This document shows positions 15,693 through 24,573 of a stretch of DNA of 39,428 bases, one piece after another. Source of the DNA: Catenulispora rubra. GTDB taxonomy: Bacteria; Actinomycetota; Actinomycetes; Streptomycetales; Catenulisporaceae. Below the pieces are notes generated by a model. That model searched no databases. It worked only from the letters and a program-made list of their open reading frames with translations, and was not told the origin of the DNA. Position 1 is the stretch's first letter, and each line of letters starts with the position of its first letter. The position numbers and the translations under genes were made by a program. Where the stretch lies: positions 1 to 39,428 of the forward strand of contig NZ_JAACYW010000083.1 of assembly GCF_015356825.1 (NCBI RefSeq), written 5' to 3'.

Positions 15693-16571
15693 TTACGGCA
15701 GGTACCAGATCTGCTGCAGGTTCCCCGTGACGCACGGCGCGACCGTCAGCTGCGCCCCGAGCCCGTTGTCCGTCAGGCAGTCGCTCGTCATCACGTTGTG
15801 GATGTAGTACGCCCCGGGCACCGTCGACCCGGCCAGCCACCACAGCTGGTTCGTCCCGGTCAGGCTGTGCCACAGGCTGACGGTCCCGGCGGACACGTTG
15901 AGGTCCATCACCGAGCTCTTGGTGAGGTCGCTCTCGAACAGCAGCCCGCTCTGCCCGTTGACCGACGTGTTCACCACCGTCCAGTGCTGGTCCGTGATGT
16001 CCGGCAGGGTGTGCCACGCGACCATCGTCGATCCGTCCGCCGTGTTCCCCTGCACCACTCCGACCGAGCGCTGGCTGAGGTCGGTCATCATCCCCGCCTG
16101 GTGCGAGTACGTGGGACTCGGGGCCGCGCTCGGTCGGCTCGGGGACGGGGCGCTGGGCGCCGGCGGGTGTGCGGACGACGGCGACGAGCTGGGGTGGGAG
16201 GACGGGCCGCGGGCCGACATCACCGGGGAGGGCGTTGAGGAATGCGACGATGGCGGCGGCTGCGTCGATCCCGGGCCGGAGCTCTGGCTGCTCGACGACG
16301 TGGCACTGCTCGGCGACGACGAGGACGACGGGGACGACGAAGACGACGACGAAGCCGCCGACTTCGACGGCGAGGAACTCGACGAAGCACCCGACGAGGA
16401 GTCGGCGAACGCCAGCGACGTCGTCGGCGTCGGGCCGTCCATCGGCTGCGTCGCCGCGCCGGCCAGCGTCTGGTGAGTGGGGGTGGTGCCCGGCACCAGG
16501 ATCAGGCCGATCCCGACGGCCATCAGGCTGACGCCGCTGACGGTCGCGTGGCGCTGGGTCAGGAACTTCAC
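15693..16571 (-). CDS. Membrane-anchored/secreted protein with Ser-rich stalk and ricin-B lectin-like domain
   Basis: A 292-aa protein from GTG 16571, with GAGGGGGAG a few bases upstream. The N-terminus 'FLTQRHATVSG' plus the hydrophobic 'VSLMAVGIGLILVPG' is a signal-anchor. Next comes a roughly 100-residue stalk made almost only of Ser and Pro. The last ~130 residues form a ricin-type beta-trefoil with three QxW motifs (QHW, QLW, QIW) and a 'SDCLTDNGLGAQLTVAPC' repeat with a Cys pair. Such domains bind sugars. The N-terminus is nearly the same as in the CBM6-like protein at 23267-24163, which has a different sugar-binding domain; both flank the sigma/ATPase unit. It is divergent from the sigma gene across 343 bp. 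Role inferred: cell-envelope or polysaccharide-binding accessory of the T7SS-type locus. Confidence 0.8.
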   Translation of the reverse strand: MKFLTQRHATVSGVSLMAVGIGLILVPGTTPTHQTLAGAATQPMDGPTPTTSLAFADSSSGASSSSSPSKSAASSSSSSSPSSSSSPSSATSSSSQSSGPGSTQPPPSSHSSTPSPVMSARGPSSHPSSSPSSAHPPAPSAPSPSRPSAAPSPTYSHQAGMMTDLSQRSVGVVQGNTADGSTMVAWHTLPDITDQHWTVVNTSVNGQSGLLFESDLTKSSVMDLNVSAGTVSLWHSLTGTNQLWWLAGSTVPGAYYIHNVMTSDCLTDNGLGAQLTVAPCVTGNLQQIWYLP

Positions 16572-16914
16572 GTCTCCCCCTCGTTCGGTCGCACCCGCGC
16601 TGCGCCCAGCCACCCGGACGCCGGTGCGACACTACGTTCGCCGTTCGGCCGATCTCCGGTCAAGCCGGTGCCTCAGCATCCTTCGTCGCCGACGGAGCAG
16701 CGGCGAACGACAGGTTTCGGCAGGGAAATTTCGCGTGAAATCTGGCCGCCGATCGTCGTCGTGAGCGGAATGTGGGCGCAAGATGATCTGTGGTTCCTGC
16801 ACGAGTCCAACGTTGTAAAGCTCAACGCCCGTTGTCGTGAATCGGTTGGATAGTCCTGAATTCGGTTAACGTATGCGGCAATAACAGGCTTCACATGTTG
16901 TCAGGGGAGTGGCT
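16572..16914. other. 343-bp divergent intergenic region before the sigma operon
   Basis: It holds no credible gene. It contains ATTTC-gcgt-GAAAT (16728-16741), a 5-bp inverted repeat and a possible operator. It should hold the promoters of the ricin-domain gene and the sigma operon. TTGGAT-N17-ACGTAT, ending about 40 nt before 16915, is a weak -35/-10 match. AGGGGAG at about 16903-16909 is the ribosome binding site that favours GTG 16915 over GTG 16909. Confidence 0.45.
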
Positions 16915-17475
16915 GTGCCTGACTCGGGCGTCGAGCTCAATGATCCGGAGGTGCGGGCTCTTGCCGAGGCGACCATCCGCGCTCTGCACCACCAGCACCG
17001 GACGCCGTTGCTGCAGTACGTACGGCAGCTGATCCCCTATGATCCGCATCGTGCTGAGGACGTCGTGCAGGAGACCTTCCTGCGGGCCTGGTTCCTGGTC
17101 CGGACCGGCGCCGATCGGCCCGGCTCGCTGCGGCCCTGGCTGTTCACCGTGGCGCGGAACCTGGTCATCGACATGAGCCGGCGCGACCGGGCCCGGCCGG
17201 TGGAGGTCAGCGACGAGGCGAGCGTGGCGAACGTGCCGGACCTGCGCGACCTGGCCGACTCGGTGTCCCAGACCCGGCTCGTCGTCGACGCGCTGGCCGA
17301 ACTGCACCCCTCCCAGCGCGAAGTGCTCGTCCACGTGCACTGCCTCGGCCGGACCCGGACGGAGACGGCGCGCGTGCTCGGCATACCGGCGGGCACCGTG
17401 AAGTCCAGGAACCACCACGCCGTTCGGGCCCTGCGACGCGTGCTCACCGACTGCGGCGCGGCGCAGTGCGCATGA
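16915..17475 (+). CDS. ECF-type sigma-70 family factor
   Basis: A 186-aa sigma factor with only regions 2 and 4. Region 2 runs 'LLQYVRQLIPYDPHRAEDVVQETFLRAWF' to 'LRPWLFTVARNLVIDMSRRDRAR'. Region 4 runs 'VVDALAELHPSQREVLVHVHC' to 'TETARVLGIPAGTVKSRNHHAVRALRRVL', with a normal HTH. GTG 16915 is chosen by ribosome binding site spacing. Its stop overlaps the start of the next gene (ATGA), and that gene is followed 8 nt later by the secretion ATPase, so the sigma factor is first in a transcription unit with T7SS-type machinery. The next gene encodes a single-pass membrane protein, the usual place for an anti-sigma factor, though no zinc-finger anti-sigma motif is seen. The region it controls is unknown; autoregulation is likely. 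Confidence 0.92.
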   Translation: MPDSGVELNDPEVRALAEATIRALHHQHRTPLLQYVRQLIPYDPHRAEDVVQETFLRAWFLVRTGADRPGSLRPWLFTVARNLVIDMSRRDRARPVEVSDEASVANVPDLRDLADSVSQTRLVVDALAELHPSQREVLVHVHCLGRTRTETARVLGIPAGTVKSRNHHAVRALRRVLTDCGAAQCA

Positions 17476-18506
17476 TCGGTTTCCCACAGACGGATCGGCA
17501 GATGGATCTCTACACGCATCAGTACATTGCCACCGGGTCGCACACCGAGCCCTGGAACATCGCAGGGTACGTGTTCGTCGCGGCCGGCGCGGGCCTGCTC
17601 GTGTACGTGGGCGGCTCCCACGTCGCGCGCCGTTATCGCACCTGGCGGGAGAACGTCCCGGAGAAGGGCCTGACGCCGGCGGAGTTCGCCGCCGCCCTCG
17701 CCGATCCGGACGGCGCGCGCCTGCTGCGTGTCGCCGCGCCGCTGGAGCCCTACGTCGTCGAACTCGGCGCCGAGAACGTCGTCGCCCGCCTGGCCGGCAT
17801 CGACGCCCCGGCGCCGGTCGCGCCGTGGACGGTCGAGGACGACAACCGGGTACGCTCGGCGGTCCGGTCGCGCCTGCGCGACGCCGAGCAGGCCGACGGC
17901 CATCCGTTCATCGCCGTCGGCACGCTGGGTTCGGCCCTGGTGTTCGTCGACCCGGCACAGAGCCCGGGCTCGATCTCCATCGACGGGGATCAGAACGCTG
18001 CGACAGCGCTCGCAGAGCTCCTGCAGCGGCAGAGCGACGAGGCGGGGCACGACGTCCGCTTCGTGTTCGGACCGGCTGAGGGAGCCCAGTGGCGCTGGAC
18101 CCTCGCTTCGGACGGCGAACTGGACACCGACGTGCTCGGGGTCCGGGTGCAGACGGCCCACCTGGCGACGGCTCTGAAGACCAGCACCGACACCAGCAAT
18201 GACACCAGCACCAAGCCCGACGAGCCAGCCAAAGCAGCGCTGGCCAATACAGCGCCAGCCAAAGCAGAGCCAAGCAAAGCAGAGCCGATCAAAACAGAGC
18301 CCGAAGAACCCCCCGCCGCCCCGAAATCACCCGCCGACCTCCTGGACCGCCTCGGCACGCTGGGCACCCCGCCCCGCCGCGGCGCCGCCCCGGAACAGAC
18401 GACGTCCGCGAAGGCTCTGCTCGTGGCGCGTGCCGATCCGCACGCCGACCTCGACGCGGTCAGCGCCGCCGATTCCGTCCGCGCGCAGTCAGCAGACCTG
18501 GAGTAA
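17472..18506 (+). CDS. Single-pass membrane protein of the sigma/EssC operon, function unknown
   Basis: A 344-aa protein. ATG 17472 overlaps the sigma stop. A short N-terminus (MDLYTHQYIATGSHTEPWN) precedes one TM helix at 29-48 (NIAGYVFVAAGAGLLVYVGG); the VARRYRTWRE that follows places the C-terminal part in the cytosol. Residues 60-235 look like a folded alpha/beta domain ('TPAEFAAALADPDGARLLRVAAPLEPYVVEL', 'FIAVGTLGSALVFVDPAQSPGSISIDGDQ'). The rest is a Lys/Glu/Pro/Ala-rich linker (KAEPSKAEPIKTEPEEPP) and a tail with 'SPADLLDRLGTLGTPP'. I do not recognise the family. Context allows two roles: membrane-bound regulator of the sigma factor, or a structural subunit next to the ATPase in the place where EccB/EssA-type proteins occur. 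Confidence 0.75.
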   Translation: MIGFPQTDRQMDLYTHQYIATGSHTEPWNIAGYVFVAAGAGLLVYVGGSHVARRYRTWRENVPEKGLTPAEFAAALADPDGARLLRVAAPLEPYVVELGAENVVARLAGIDAPAPVAPWTVEDDNRVRSAVRSRLRDAEQADGHPFIAVGTLGSALVFVDPAQSPGSISIDGDQNAATALAELLQRQSDEAGHDVRFVFGPAEGAQWRWTLASDGELDTDVLGVRVQTAHLATALKTSTDTSNDTSTKPDEPAKAALANTAPAKAEPSKAEPIKTEPEEPPAAPKSPADLLDRLGTLGTPPRRGAAPEQTTSAKALLVARADPHADLDAVSAADSVRAQSADLE

Positions 18507-18514
18507 ACCCGTCG

Positions 18515-21500
18515 ATGCGCATAGCCCTCACCGTCCACGGCTCCCGTGACGGTTCCGACACGACGACCGACGTCGTCCTCGAGACCTCCCCGGCCTCCGA
18601 ACTGGCGGAGGCGGCGGCCCGGCTCGCGGTGCTGTCGCGGTCCGACGCAGTCGCCGACCACGTCGACGAGTACGTCCCCACCCTCATCGAGATCGACGGT
18701 GTCAAGGCCGACCGCCGCGGCCTGCTCGGCCAGACCGGTCTGCGCGACGGGTCTCGCGTCGTCCTCGACGGCGCGGTCGCCGACGTGGCGCGGGAGGACT
18801 ACGGCCTGACCCCGCAGCAGGCGCTGCTGGAGATCCGCGCCGTCGGCGGCGCCGGCGCCGGCCGGACCTGGCGCCTCGGCCTGGGCAGCCACTTCGCCGG
18901 TTCGGGCCCGGACTGCACCGTGCGCTGGGCGGGATTCCCCGCCGCGCACACCGCCCGGCTCACGGTCCGCCCCGACGGCTCGGTCCTCGTCGCAGAGTTC
19001 GACGACGCCGACACCGATGCCAGGTCCGGCGTCGGCGCCCTGGAACCCACCGCGCGTCCGATCCGCGTGGTCACGCCGCCCGCCACCGAACCGGACATCG
19101 CGAAGCTCACCGACAAGAAGGCACGGCGTCGCGCGGCGAAAGAAGCGGCGAAGATAGCGGCCAAGGAAGCGCGCCTCGAACCACCGACGCCGAAGCCGAA
19201 GCCCGAGGACACCGAGCCCGGACAGTTCACCGTCCGCGTCAACGAGGACTTCGAACTCGCCGGCACCGTCCTGCGGGTGTCGCCCCCTGCCCTGGCCGAC
19301 GCCGACGTCCGCCGCTCCGAGCGCGGCCTGGGCCTGGACTACAACCGCCCGCCGCGGATCATGCCGCCGCTGGCGGTCAGCCGGTTCCGGATGCCGTCCC
19401 TGCCGAACGCCCAGAGCAGGCGCCCCTTCACCGTGATCACCATGCTGGCCCCGATGGTCATGGGCTTCTCCATGGTGTTCCTCTTCCACTCCTACTACTA
19501 CCTCGCCTTCACCCTGTTCAGTCCGATCTTCGCGATCACGAACCTGATGAGCGACCGCCGCACCGGCCGCAAGTCCCACCGGGTTGCCATGATCGAGTTC
19601 CGCCGGACCAAGGCGCTGCGCGAAGCCGAGATCACCGTGGCCGTCGAGGCCGAGCGGATCCTGCGCAACCAGGCCGCGCCCGATCCGGCGACGCTCGGCC
19701 TGATCGCCGTCGGGCCCGGAACCCGGCTGTGGGAGCGGCGCCGGGCCGACGGCGACCACCTGACCGTCCGGGTCGGCACGGCCGACGTGCCGGCGCTGGT
19801 CGTGGTCGACGAGCCCGGCACCAGCCACCTCCAGCCGGGCCCGGACTGGCGGGTGCCGGCCGCGCCGGTGTCGCTGGACCTGGCCGGGGTCGGCGTCACG
19901 GGACTGGCTGGACCGCTGACCGCGATCCGGGACCTGGCCCGCTGGATGGTGATCCAGGCCGGGGTTCTGCAAAGCCCTCGCGACGTGCAGATCCACCTGC
20001 TTACCGACGTCGAGACCGAACCCGATTGGGACTGGCTGCGTTGGCTGCCGCACGCGCGCTTCCCCGAACACCACGGGTCCCTGGTCCGCGTCGGCAACGA
20101 CCCCGAGACTGTGGCCAACCGGGTCGCCGAGCTCGGCTCCGTGGTCAACGCCCGGGTGCAGGCCCGCGGCTCGGCCATCACCTCGGTCATGTTCGCCGAG
20201 CCGGACGTGGTCGTGATCGTGGACGGCGCGCGCCGGCTGCGCGAGGTGCCCGGCATGGTGCAGATCCTCAAGGACGGTCCCGCGGTCCGGGTCTTCTTCG
20301 TGTGCTTGGACCAGCGCGAAGGCCTGCTGCCCGAGGAGTGCGCCGCCGTCGTGGCGCTGGAGGACAGTGCCCGGCCCGGCGGGTACTACGCGACCGTGCG
20401 TCAGCGCGGTTCGGTGCCGGTGCCGGACGTGCGAGCCGACGCGGTCGGGGCCACGTGGTGCGACACCGTCGCCCGGGCCGTCGCGCCGATCCGGGACGTC
20501 ACCTCCGAGGACCGCGGCATGCTGCCGGACTCGGTGGCGCTGCTGGATCTGCTCGGGCTGGAGCCGCCGGACGCGGACCGGATCGTCGCCGGTTGGGAGC
20601 GCCGGCCGGCCTCGACCGCGTTCATCCTCGGCGCGGGTTACGACGGCCCGGCGGTGTTCGACCTGGTCACCGACGGTCCGCACGCGCTGATCGGCGGCAC
20701 CACCGGCTCCGGCAAGTCCGAGCTGCTGCAGGCCATGGTGGCCGCGCTGGCCACCGCGAACCGCCCGGACGAGCTGGTCTTCGTGCTCGTCGACTACAAG
20801 GGCGGCAGCGCCTTCCGGGACTGCGTCCGGCTGCCCCACACCCTCGGCATGGTCACCGACCTCGACGACCACCTCGTCGACAGGGCCCTGACCTCGCTCG
20901 GTGCGGAGCTGCGCCGCCGCGAGCAGGTCCTGGCCGCGGCCGGGGCCAAGGACCATCCGGAGTACCAGGCGATGCGGGCCCGGGATCCGGAGCTGGCGGC
21001 GCTGCCGCGGCTGGTCATCGTGGTCGACGAGTTCGCCACCCTGGCCCGCGAGGTCCCGGACTTCGTCCACGGCGTGGTCAGCATCTCCCAGCGCGGCCGG
21101 TCGCTCGGCCTGCACCTGGTGCTCGCCACGCAGCGGCCGGCCGGTGCGGTCACCGCGGACATCCGGGCCAACACGAACCTGCGGATCTCCCTGCGCATGA
21201 CCGACGGTACGGAGAGCCGCGACGTCATCGACACCACCGACGCCGCAGGCATCTCGGCCGCGACGCCGGGACGCGCGCTGGCCCGGCTCGGGCACCAGAT
21301 GGTCGTGCCGTTCCAGACCGGCTACGCCGGCGCCGCGCGGCTGGTCGACTTCGACCTGGACAACGCGGACGACGCGCCGCCGCCGCTTTCGGCGGCAGCC
21401 GCGATGCCCTGGCAGCGGCTGGGCCGGCGGCTTCCGCCGACCGCGCTGGCCGCCGGCGCCGGTTCGGTGGGGAAGGTCGCCGACGTCGGCCCGACCGACT

Positions 21501-23173
21501 TGTCAGAGCTCGTCGACGCGATCGGTCGGGCGGCCGAGCTGGCCGGCTGCGAGCCCGGCCCGAGCCCGTGGCTGGCGCCGCTGCCGAGCAGGCTGCTGCT
21601 GGACGACCTGCCGCAGATCCGTCCGCTCGGCGCCGCACGCCACGGCACCCGCCTGATCCCCGTCTCCTACGCGCTGGACGACCTGCCGGCCCGGCAGGCG
21701 CAGGCGCCGCTGGTGTTCAATCCGGACCGTGACGGACACCTCTACTTCGTCGGCTCGGCGCGGTCCGGCCGGACCCAGGCGCTGCGGACGCTGGCCGGCG
21801 CGCTGGCGCGGACGGTGTCGACGGCCGACGTGCACATGTACGGGATCGATGCCGGCGGCGGCGCGCTGACCGTGCTGGAATCGCTTCCGCACTGCGGGGC
21901 CGTGGTGCAGCGGGCCGACCGGGAGCGGATCGAGCGGCTGCTGGCCCGGCTGGTGGCGGAGCTGACGCGCCGCCAGGACCTGCTGACCGTGCACAACGCG
22001 GCGAACCTGGCCGAGCTGCGCGAGACGCTGCCGCCCGGGGAGGTCCGCCCGGCGCACATCGTGGTGTTCGTGGACAGCTGGGAGGCGCTGAACACGGCGA
22101 TCGGCGAGTTCGACAACGGCCGCCTGGTCGAGATGTTCTCCCAGCTGATCCGGGAGGGCGCGGCGGCCGGGCTGCACATGATCGTCTCCGGTGACCGCGC
22201 GCTGCTGAACGGCAAACTCGCCGCGCTCAACGAGGACAAGTTCCTGCTGCGGATGAACGACCGCTCGGACTACATGCTGATCGGCATGAGCCACGCCGAC
22301 CTGCCCACGGTGGTGCCGCCGGGCCGGGGCTGGCGCTCCGACGAGTGCACCGAGTCGCAGATCGCGCTGTTGGCCCCGGACCCGTCCGGGGCGGCGCAGG
22401 CCGAGGCGCTGCGGCGGATCGGCGAGACGGCCCGCGAGCGGGACAAGGACGTGTCCCAGGCGGCGCGGCCGTATCCGATCGCCTCGCTGCCCTCCTCGCT
22501 GACCTTCGCCGAGGCCTGGGAGCGGATGCCGGCCGAGCCGCCGCGGCCGCTGTGGGCGCTGCTCGGGCTGAGCGGGGACGACATCGCCCCGCGCGGCGTG
22601 GACCTGGCGGCGCGCGGCGCCGTCGTGCTCGGCCCGGCCGGCACCGGACGCAGCACCGTGCTGGCCACCATGGCGGTGTCGCTGCTGGCCAGTGGGACCG
22701 GGCTGGTGGTGATCACGCCTCGGGATTCGCCACTGCGCCGGCTGGACGGCCAGGCCCGGGTCAAGGTGATCAGCGCCCCGCAGCTCTCGGGCCCGGAGAT
22801 CACCGAGGCGCTGGCTGAGGTCGGCACGCCGGCGGCGATCCTGATCGACGACACCGACCTGCTCCTGCACACCCCCGCCGACAACACCCTGCGGGACCTG
22901 ATCGCCACCGGTCGGGATCAGGGCATCGGGATGGTGGCGGCGGGGTCGCCGGAGACGTTCGTGCAGGCGGTCATCGGCTGGGTGGCCGAGCTGCGGCGCT
23001 CGCGCACCGGCGTGCTGCTGGCGCCGCAGAGCCTGGCCGAGGGCGACTGCATCGGGGTGCGGCTGCCGCAGGATCTGGTGCGGCGGCCGGCGCGGTTCGG
23101 TCGGGGGCTGACTGGGGACGCGGCGACGGGGAACGTGCTGTCGCTGCTGATTCCGCATACGGAGTTGAAGTGA
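18515..23173 (+). CDS. T7SS FtsK/SpoIIIE-type ATPase (EssC/EccC-like) with FHA-like N-terminus
   Basis: A 1552-aa motor that drives export of WXG100-type substrates. Residues 1-95 look ubiquitin- or FHA-like ('GLLGQTGLRDGSRVVLDG') and about 100-175 FHA-like ('WRLGLGSHFAGSGPDCTVRW'), which resembles EssC rather than mycobacterial EccC. A basic linker precedes two TM helices (about 305-345). Three ATPase modules follow. D1 has Walker A GGTTGSGKS (727-735), 'VFVLVDYKGGSAF' and Walker B 'LPRLVIVVDEFATL' near 830. D2 has GSARSGRT (1080-1087) and D3 GPAGTGRS (1373-1380); in both the Walker A Lys is Arg. 'LVLATQRPAGAVTADIRANTNLRISLR' is a typical FtsK-like segment. Only D1 should hydrolyse ATP normally. 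It is third in the sigma operon and its last codons run into a 14-bp tandem repeat. Confidence 0.93.
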   Translation: MRIALTVHGSRDGSDTTTDVVLETSPASELAEAAARLAVLSRSDAVADHVDEYVPTLIEIDGVKADRRGLLGQTGLRDGSRVVLDGAVADVAREDYGLTPQQALLEIRAVGGAGAGRTWRLGLGSHFAGSGPDCTVRWAGFPAAHTARLTVRPDGSVLVAEFDDADTDARSGVGALEPTARPIRVVTPPATEPDIAKLTDKKARRRAAKEAAKIAAKEARLEPPTPKPKPEDTEPGQFTVRVNEDFELAGTVLRVSPPALADADVRRSERGLGLDYNRPPRIMPPLAVSRFRMPSLPNAQSRRPFTVITMLAPMVMGFSMVFLFHSYYYLAFTLFSPIFAITNLMSDRRTGRKSHRVAMIEFRRTKALREAEITVAVEAERILRNQAAPDPATLGLIAVGPGTRLWERRRADGDHLTVRVGTADVPALVVVDEPGTSHLQPGPDWRVPAAPVSLDLAGVGVTGLAGPLTAIRDLARWMVIQAGVLQSPRDVQIHLLTDVETEPDWDWLRWLPHARFPEHHGSLVRVGNDPETVANRVAELGSVVNARVQARGSAITSVMFAEPDVVVIVDGARRLREVPGMVQILKDGPAVRVFFVCLDQREGLLPEECAAVVALEDSARPGGYYATVRQRGSVPVPDVRADAVGATWCDTVARAVAPIRDVTSEDRGMLPDSVALLDLLGLEPPDADRIVAGWERRPASTAFILGAGYDGPAVFDLVTDGPHALIGGTTGSGKSELLQAMVAALATANRPDELVFVLVDYKGGSAFRDCVRLPHTLGMVTDLDDHLVDRALTSLGAELRRREQVLAAAGAKDHPEYQAMRARDPELAALPRLVIVVDEFATLAREVPDFVHGVVSISQRGRSLGLHLVLATQRPAGAVTADIRANTNLRISLRMTDGTESRDVIDTTDAAGISAATPGRALARLGHQMVVPFQTGYAGAARLVDFDLDNADDAPPPLSAAAAMPWQRLGRRLPPTALAAGAGSVGKVADVGPTDLSELVDAIGRAAELAGCEPGPSPWLAPLPSRLLLDDLPQIRPLGAARHGTRLIPVSYALDDLPARQAQAPLVFNPDRDGHLYFVGSARSGRTQALRTLAGALARTVSTADVHMYGIDAGGGALTVLESLPHCGAVVQRADRERIERLLARLVAELTRRQDLLTVHNAANLAELRETLPPGEVRPAHIVVFVDSWEALNTAIGEFDNGRLVEMFSQLIREGAAAGLHMIVSGDRALLNGKLAALNEDKFLLRMNDRSDYMLIGMSHADLPTVVPPGRGWRSDECTESQIALLAPDPSGAAQAEALRRIGETARERDKDVSQAARPYPIASLPSSLTFAEAWERMPAEPPRPLWALLGLSGDDIAPRGVDLAARGAVVLGPAGTGRSTVLATMAVSLLASGTGLVVITPRDSPLRRLDGQARVKVISAPQLSGPEITEALAEVGTPAAILIDDTDLLLHTPADNTLRDLIATGRDQGIGMVAAGSPETFVQAVIGWVAELRRSRTGVLLAPQSLAEGDCIGVRLPQDLVRRPARFGRGLTGDAATGNVLSLLIPHTELK

Positions 23174-23261
23174 CGGAGTTGAAGTTCCGAAGTTGACATG
23201 CCGATGGTGAACTGCCGACGGTGAAGTGGCGGCGTTGAAGTGCCGATGGTGAAGGAGGGGA
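23164..23261 (+). repeat. Seven-copy 14-bp tandem repeat between the ATPase gene and the CBM6-like gene
   Basis: Seven consecutive 14-nt units, consensus about G(T/G)TGAAGTGCCGAN: the starts are at 23164, 23178, 23192, 23206, 23220, 23234 and 23248. The first unit contains the ATPase stop codon and the last contains the ribosome binding site of the next gene (GGTGAAGGAGG). Each unit carries a TGA, and 14 is not a multiple of 3, so it is not coding. Confidence 0.8.
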
Positions 23262-23266
23262 CGGAT

Positions 23267-24163
23267 ATGAATGGTCTTGCTTTGACCCGCAAGCAGGCGG
23301 GTATCGCCGGCGCTGCGGCGATCGTGGTGGGAGTCGGGCTGATCCTGGTTCCCGGCGGGGGACCGTCGTCGCAGCACGTGGTGGCGGCGGACGCGGCGGC
23401 GCGGGTGGCCTCGAGTTCGGCGGCGGGTTCGGCGAGTCCTTCGGGCTCTGCTTCGTCGGCGACGCCGGGGCTGTCGGCGACGTCCGTGCCGTCGTCGAGC
23501 GCTGCGTCTTCATCGGCAGCGCATCCCGCGCCGCCACCCGCCGCGACCACGACCGTGACGCAGGCGGCGCCGAACTCCGGCGGCGGGCAGCCCCCGCAGG
23601 CGTCGTCGGACCCGGCGTCGGCACCGCGGACCTCGGCGAAGCCGTCCCCGGCACCATCGCCGCACGCACCCGCGCCGACGACGGCGAAGCCCCCGCCCCC
23701 GACGTCCAACCTGCCCGCCGGCTGCCCGACCGGCTCGGGTTCGAGCGGCAACGCCTTCGCCCCCATCGCAGGCATCGAACACACCTCGTGCTGGGGCCTC
23801 ACCACCGAGTCGACCGCCGACGACCCCTCCCGCGGCGGCAACCAGGACCTGGGCAACCTGGCCAACGGCGCCTGGGCGGAGTACCCGAAGGTCAACTTCG
23901 GCACCGGCGGCAGCCAGTTCTTCGGCCGCGTCGCCTCCGGCGCGGTGGCTGGCATCAGCGGCCTGGTGAAGGTCCACCTGGACAATCTGAGCAGCGCCCC
24001 GGTCTCGGTCTTCGAGATCGCGAACACCGGCGGCTGGCAGAGCTGGCGCACGATCCAGATGAACATGAACCCCACGACCGGCGTGCACGACGTCTACCTG
24101 ACCTTCGACAGCGGGCAGCCGCAGCCGTTCGTCAGCCTGCACTGGTTCGACTTCGGGAACTGA
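23267..24163 (+). CDS. Membrane-anchored/secreted protein with Pro/Ser/Ala stalk and CBM6-like domain
   Basis: A 298-aa protein from ATG 23267, with AAGGAGG 9 nt upstream. The N-terminus 'LTRKQAGIAG' plus hydrophobic 'AAAIVVGVGLILVPGGGP' matches the anchor of the ricin-domain protein at 15693-16571 almost residue for residue. A low-complexity stalk of about 110 residues (Ala, Ser, Pro, Thr) follows. The last ~135 residues, from 'FAPIAGIEHTSCWGLTTES' through 'NQDLGNLANGAWAEYPKVNFG' and 'TGGWQSWRTI' to 'SLHWFDFGN', look like a carbohydrate-binding module family 6 jelly roll, with the usual aromatic sugar-stacking Trp residues. It is downstream of the ATPase and separated only by the 14-bp repeat. 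Role inferred: binds cell-wall or capsule sugar on the outside. Confidence 0.8.
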   Translation: MNGLALTRKQAGIAGAAAIVVGVGLILVPGGGPSSQHVVAADAAARVASSSAAGSASPSGSASSATPGLSATSVPSSSAASSSAAHPAPPPAATTTVTQAAPNSGGGQPPQASSDPASAPRTSAKPSPAPSPHAPAPTTAKPPPPTSNLPAGCPTGSGSSGNAFAPIAGIEHTSCWGLTTESTADDPSRGGNQDLGNLANGAWAEYPKVNFGTGGSQFFGRVASGAVAGISGLVKVHLDNLSSAPVSVFEIANTGGWQSWRTIQMNMNPTTGVHDVYLTFDSGQPQPFVSLHWFDFGN

Positions 24164-24512
24164 CCGGCGGGCCGGGCGGGTGCGGTTGGTTTGTGGGTTT
24201 TAAGGGCTTTTTACGGCTTCGCGCATGGTTGGATGGCCTCGCTGGGGGACGCAGTTTGGTTCAGCCCCGCACGTTGCGCTGGCGGCCGCCGGTTGTCGTG
24301 GGCACGACCGCGCGCCGGCTCGGGTGGTGGCGGGTGTGGTGTTGGCGGGCGGTGGTGTTCGTGTTCAAGGGCGCCTTCGGCGGCGCCTGCGCGGCGAGCG
24401 GCCTCGGCTCTGAGGGATCCCAACACCCCGCGTCGGCGGCGGTCCGTGTTGTGGTCGCCTTCGTCCCGGTTCCCTCATCGCTGTCGTCGCCGTGAACGGA
24501 ATCAGCTCGGCC

Positions 24513-24573
24513 AGGCGGTGCCAAGTCGGATCGCCGTTGCTGTGGTGGGGCTGCGTGCGACTTGGCACCGCCT
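24513..24573. repeat. Inner hairpin of the left palindrome half
   Basis: A perfect 16-bp inverted repeat (AGGCGGTGCCAAGTCG, 24513-24528, and its complement 24558-24573) with a 29-nt loop. The loop is related to that of the right-half hairpin when one is read in reverse. Confidence 0.8.

Noticed and set aside
17990..21295. Long minus-strand frame opposite the ATPase
   Set aside because: Low-complexity mirror-frame composition with no motif; the ATPase on the plus strand is certain.
23164..23261. CRISPR-like array
   Set aside because: Units are only 14 bp and directly contiguous, without spacers; it is a simple tandem repeat.
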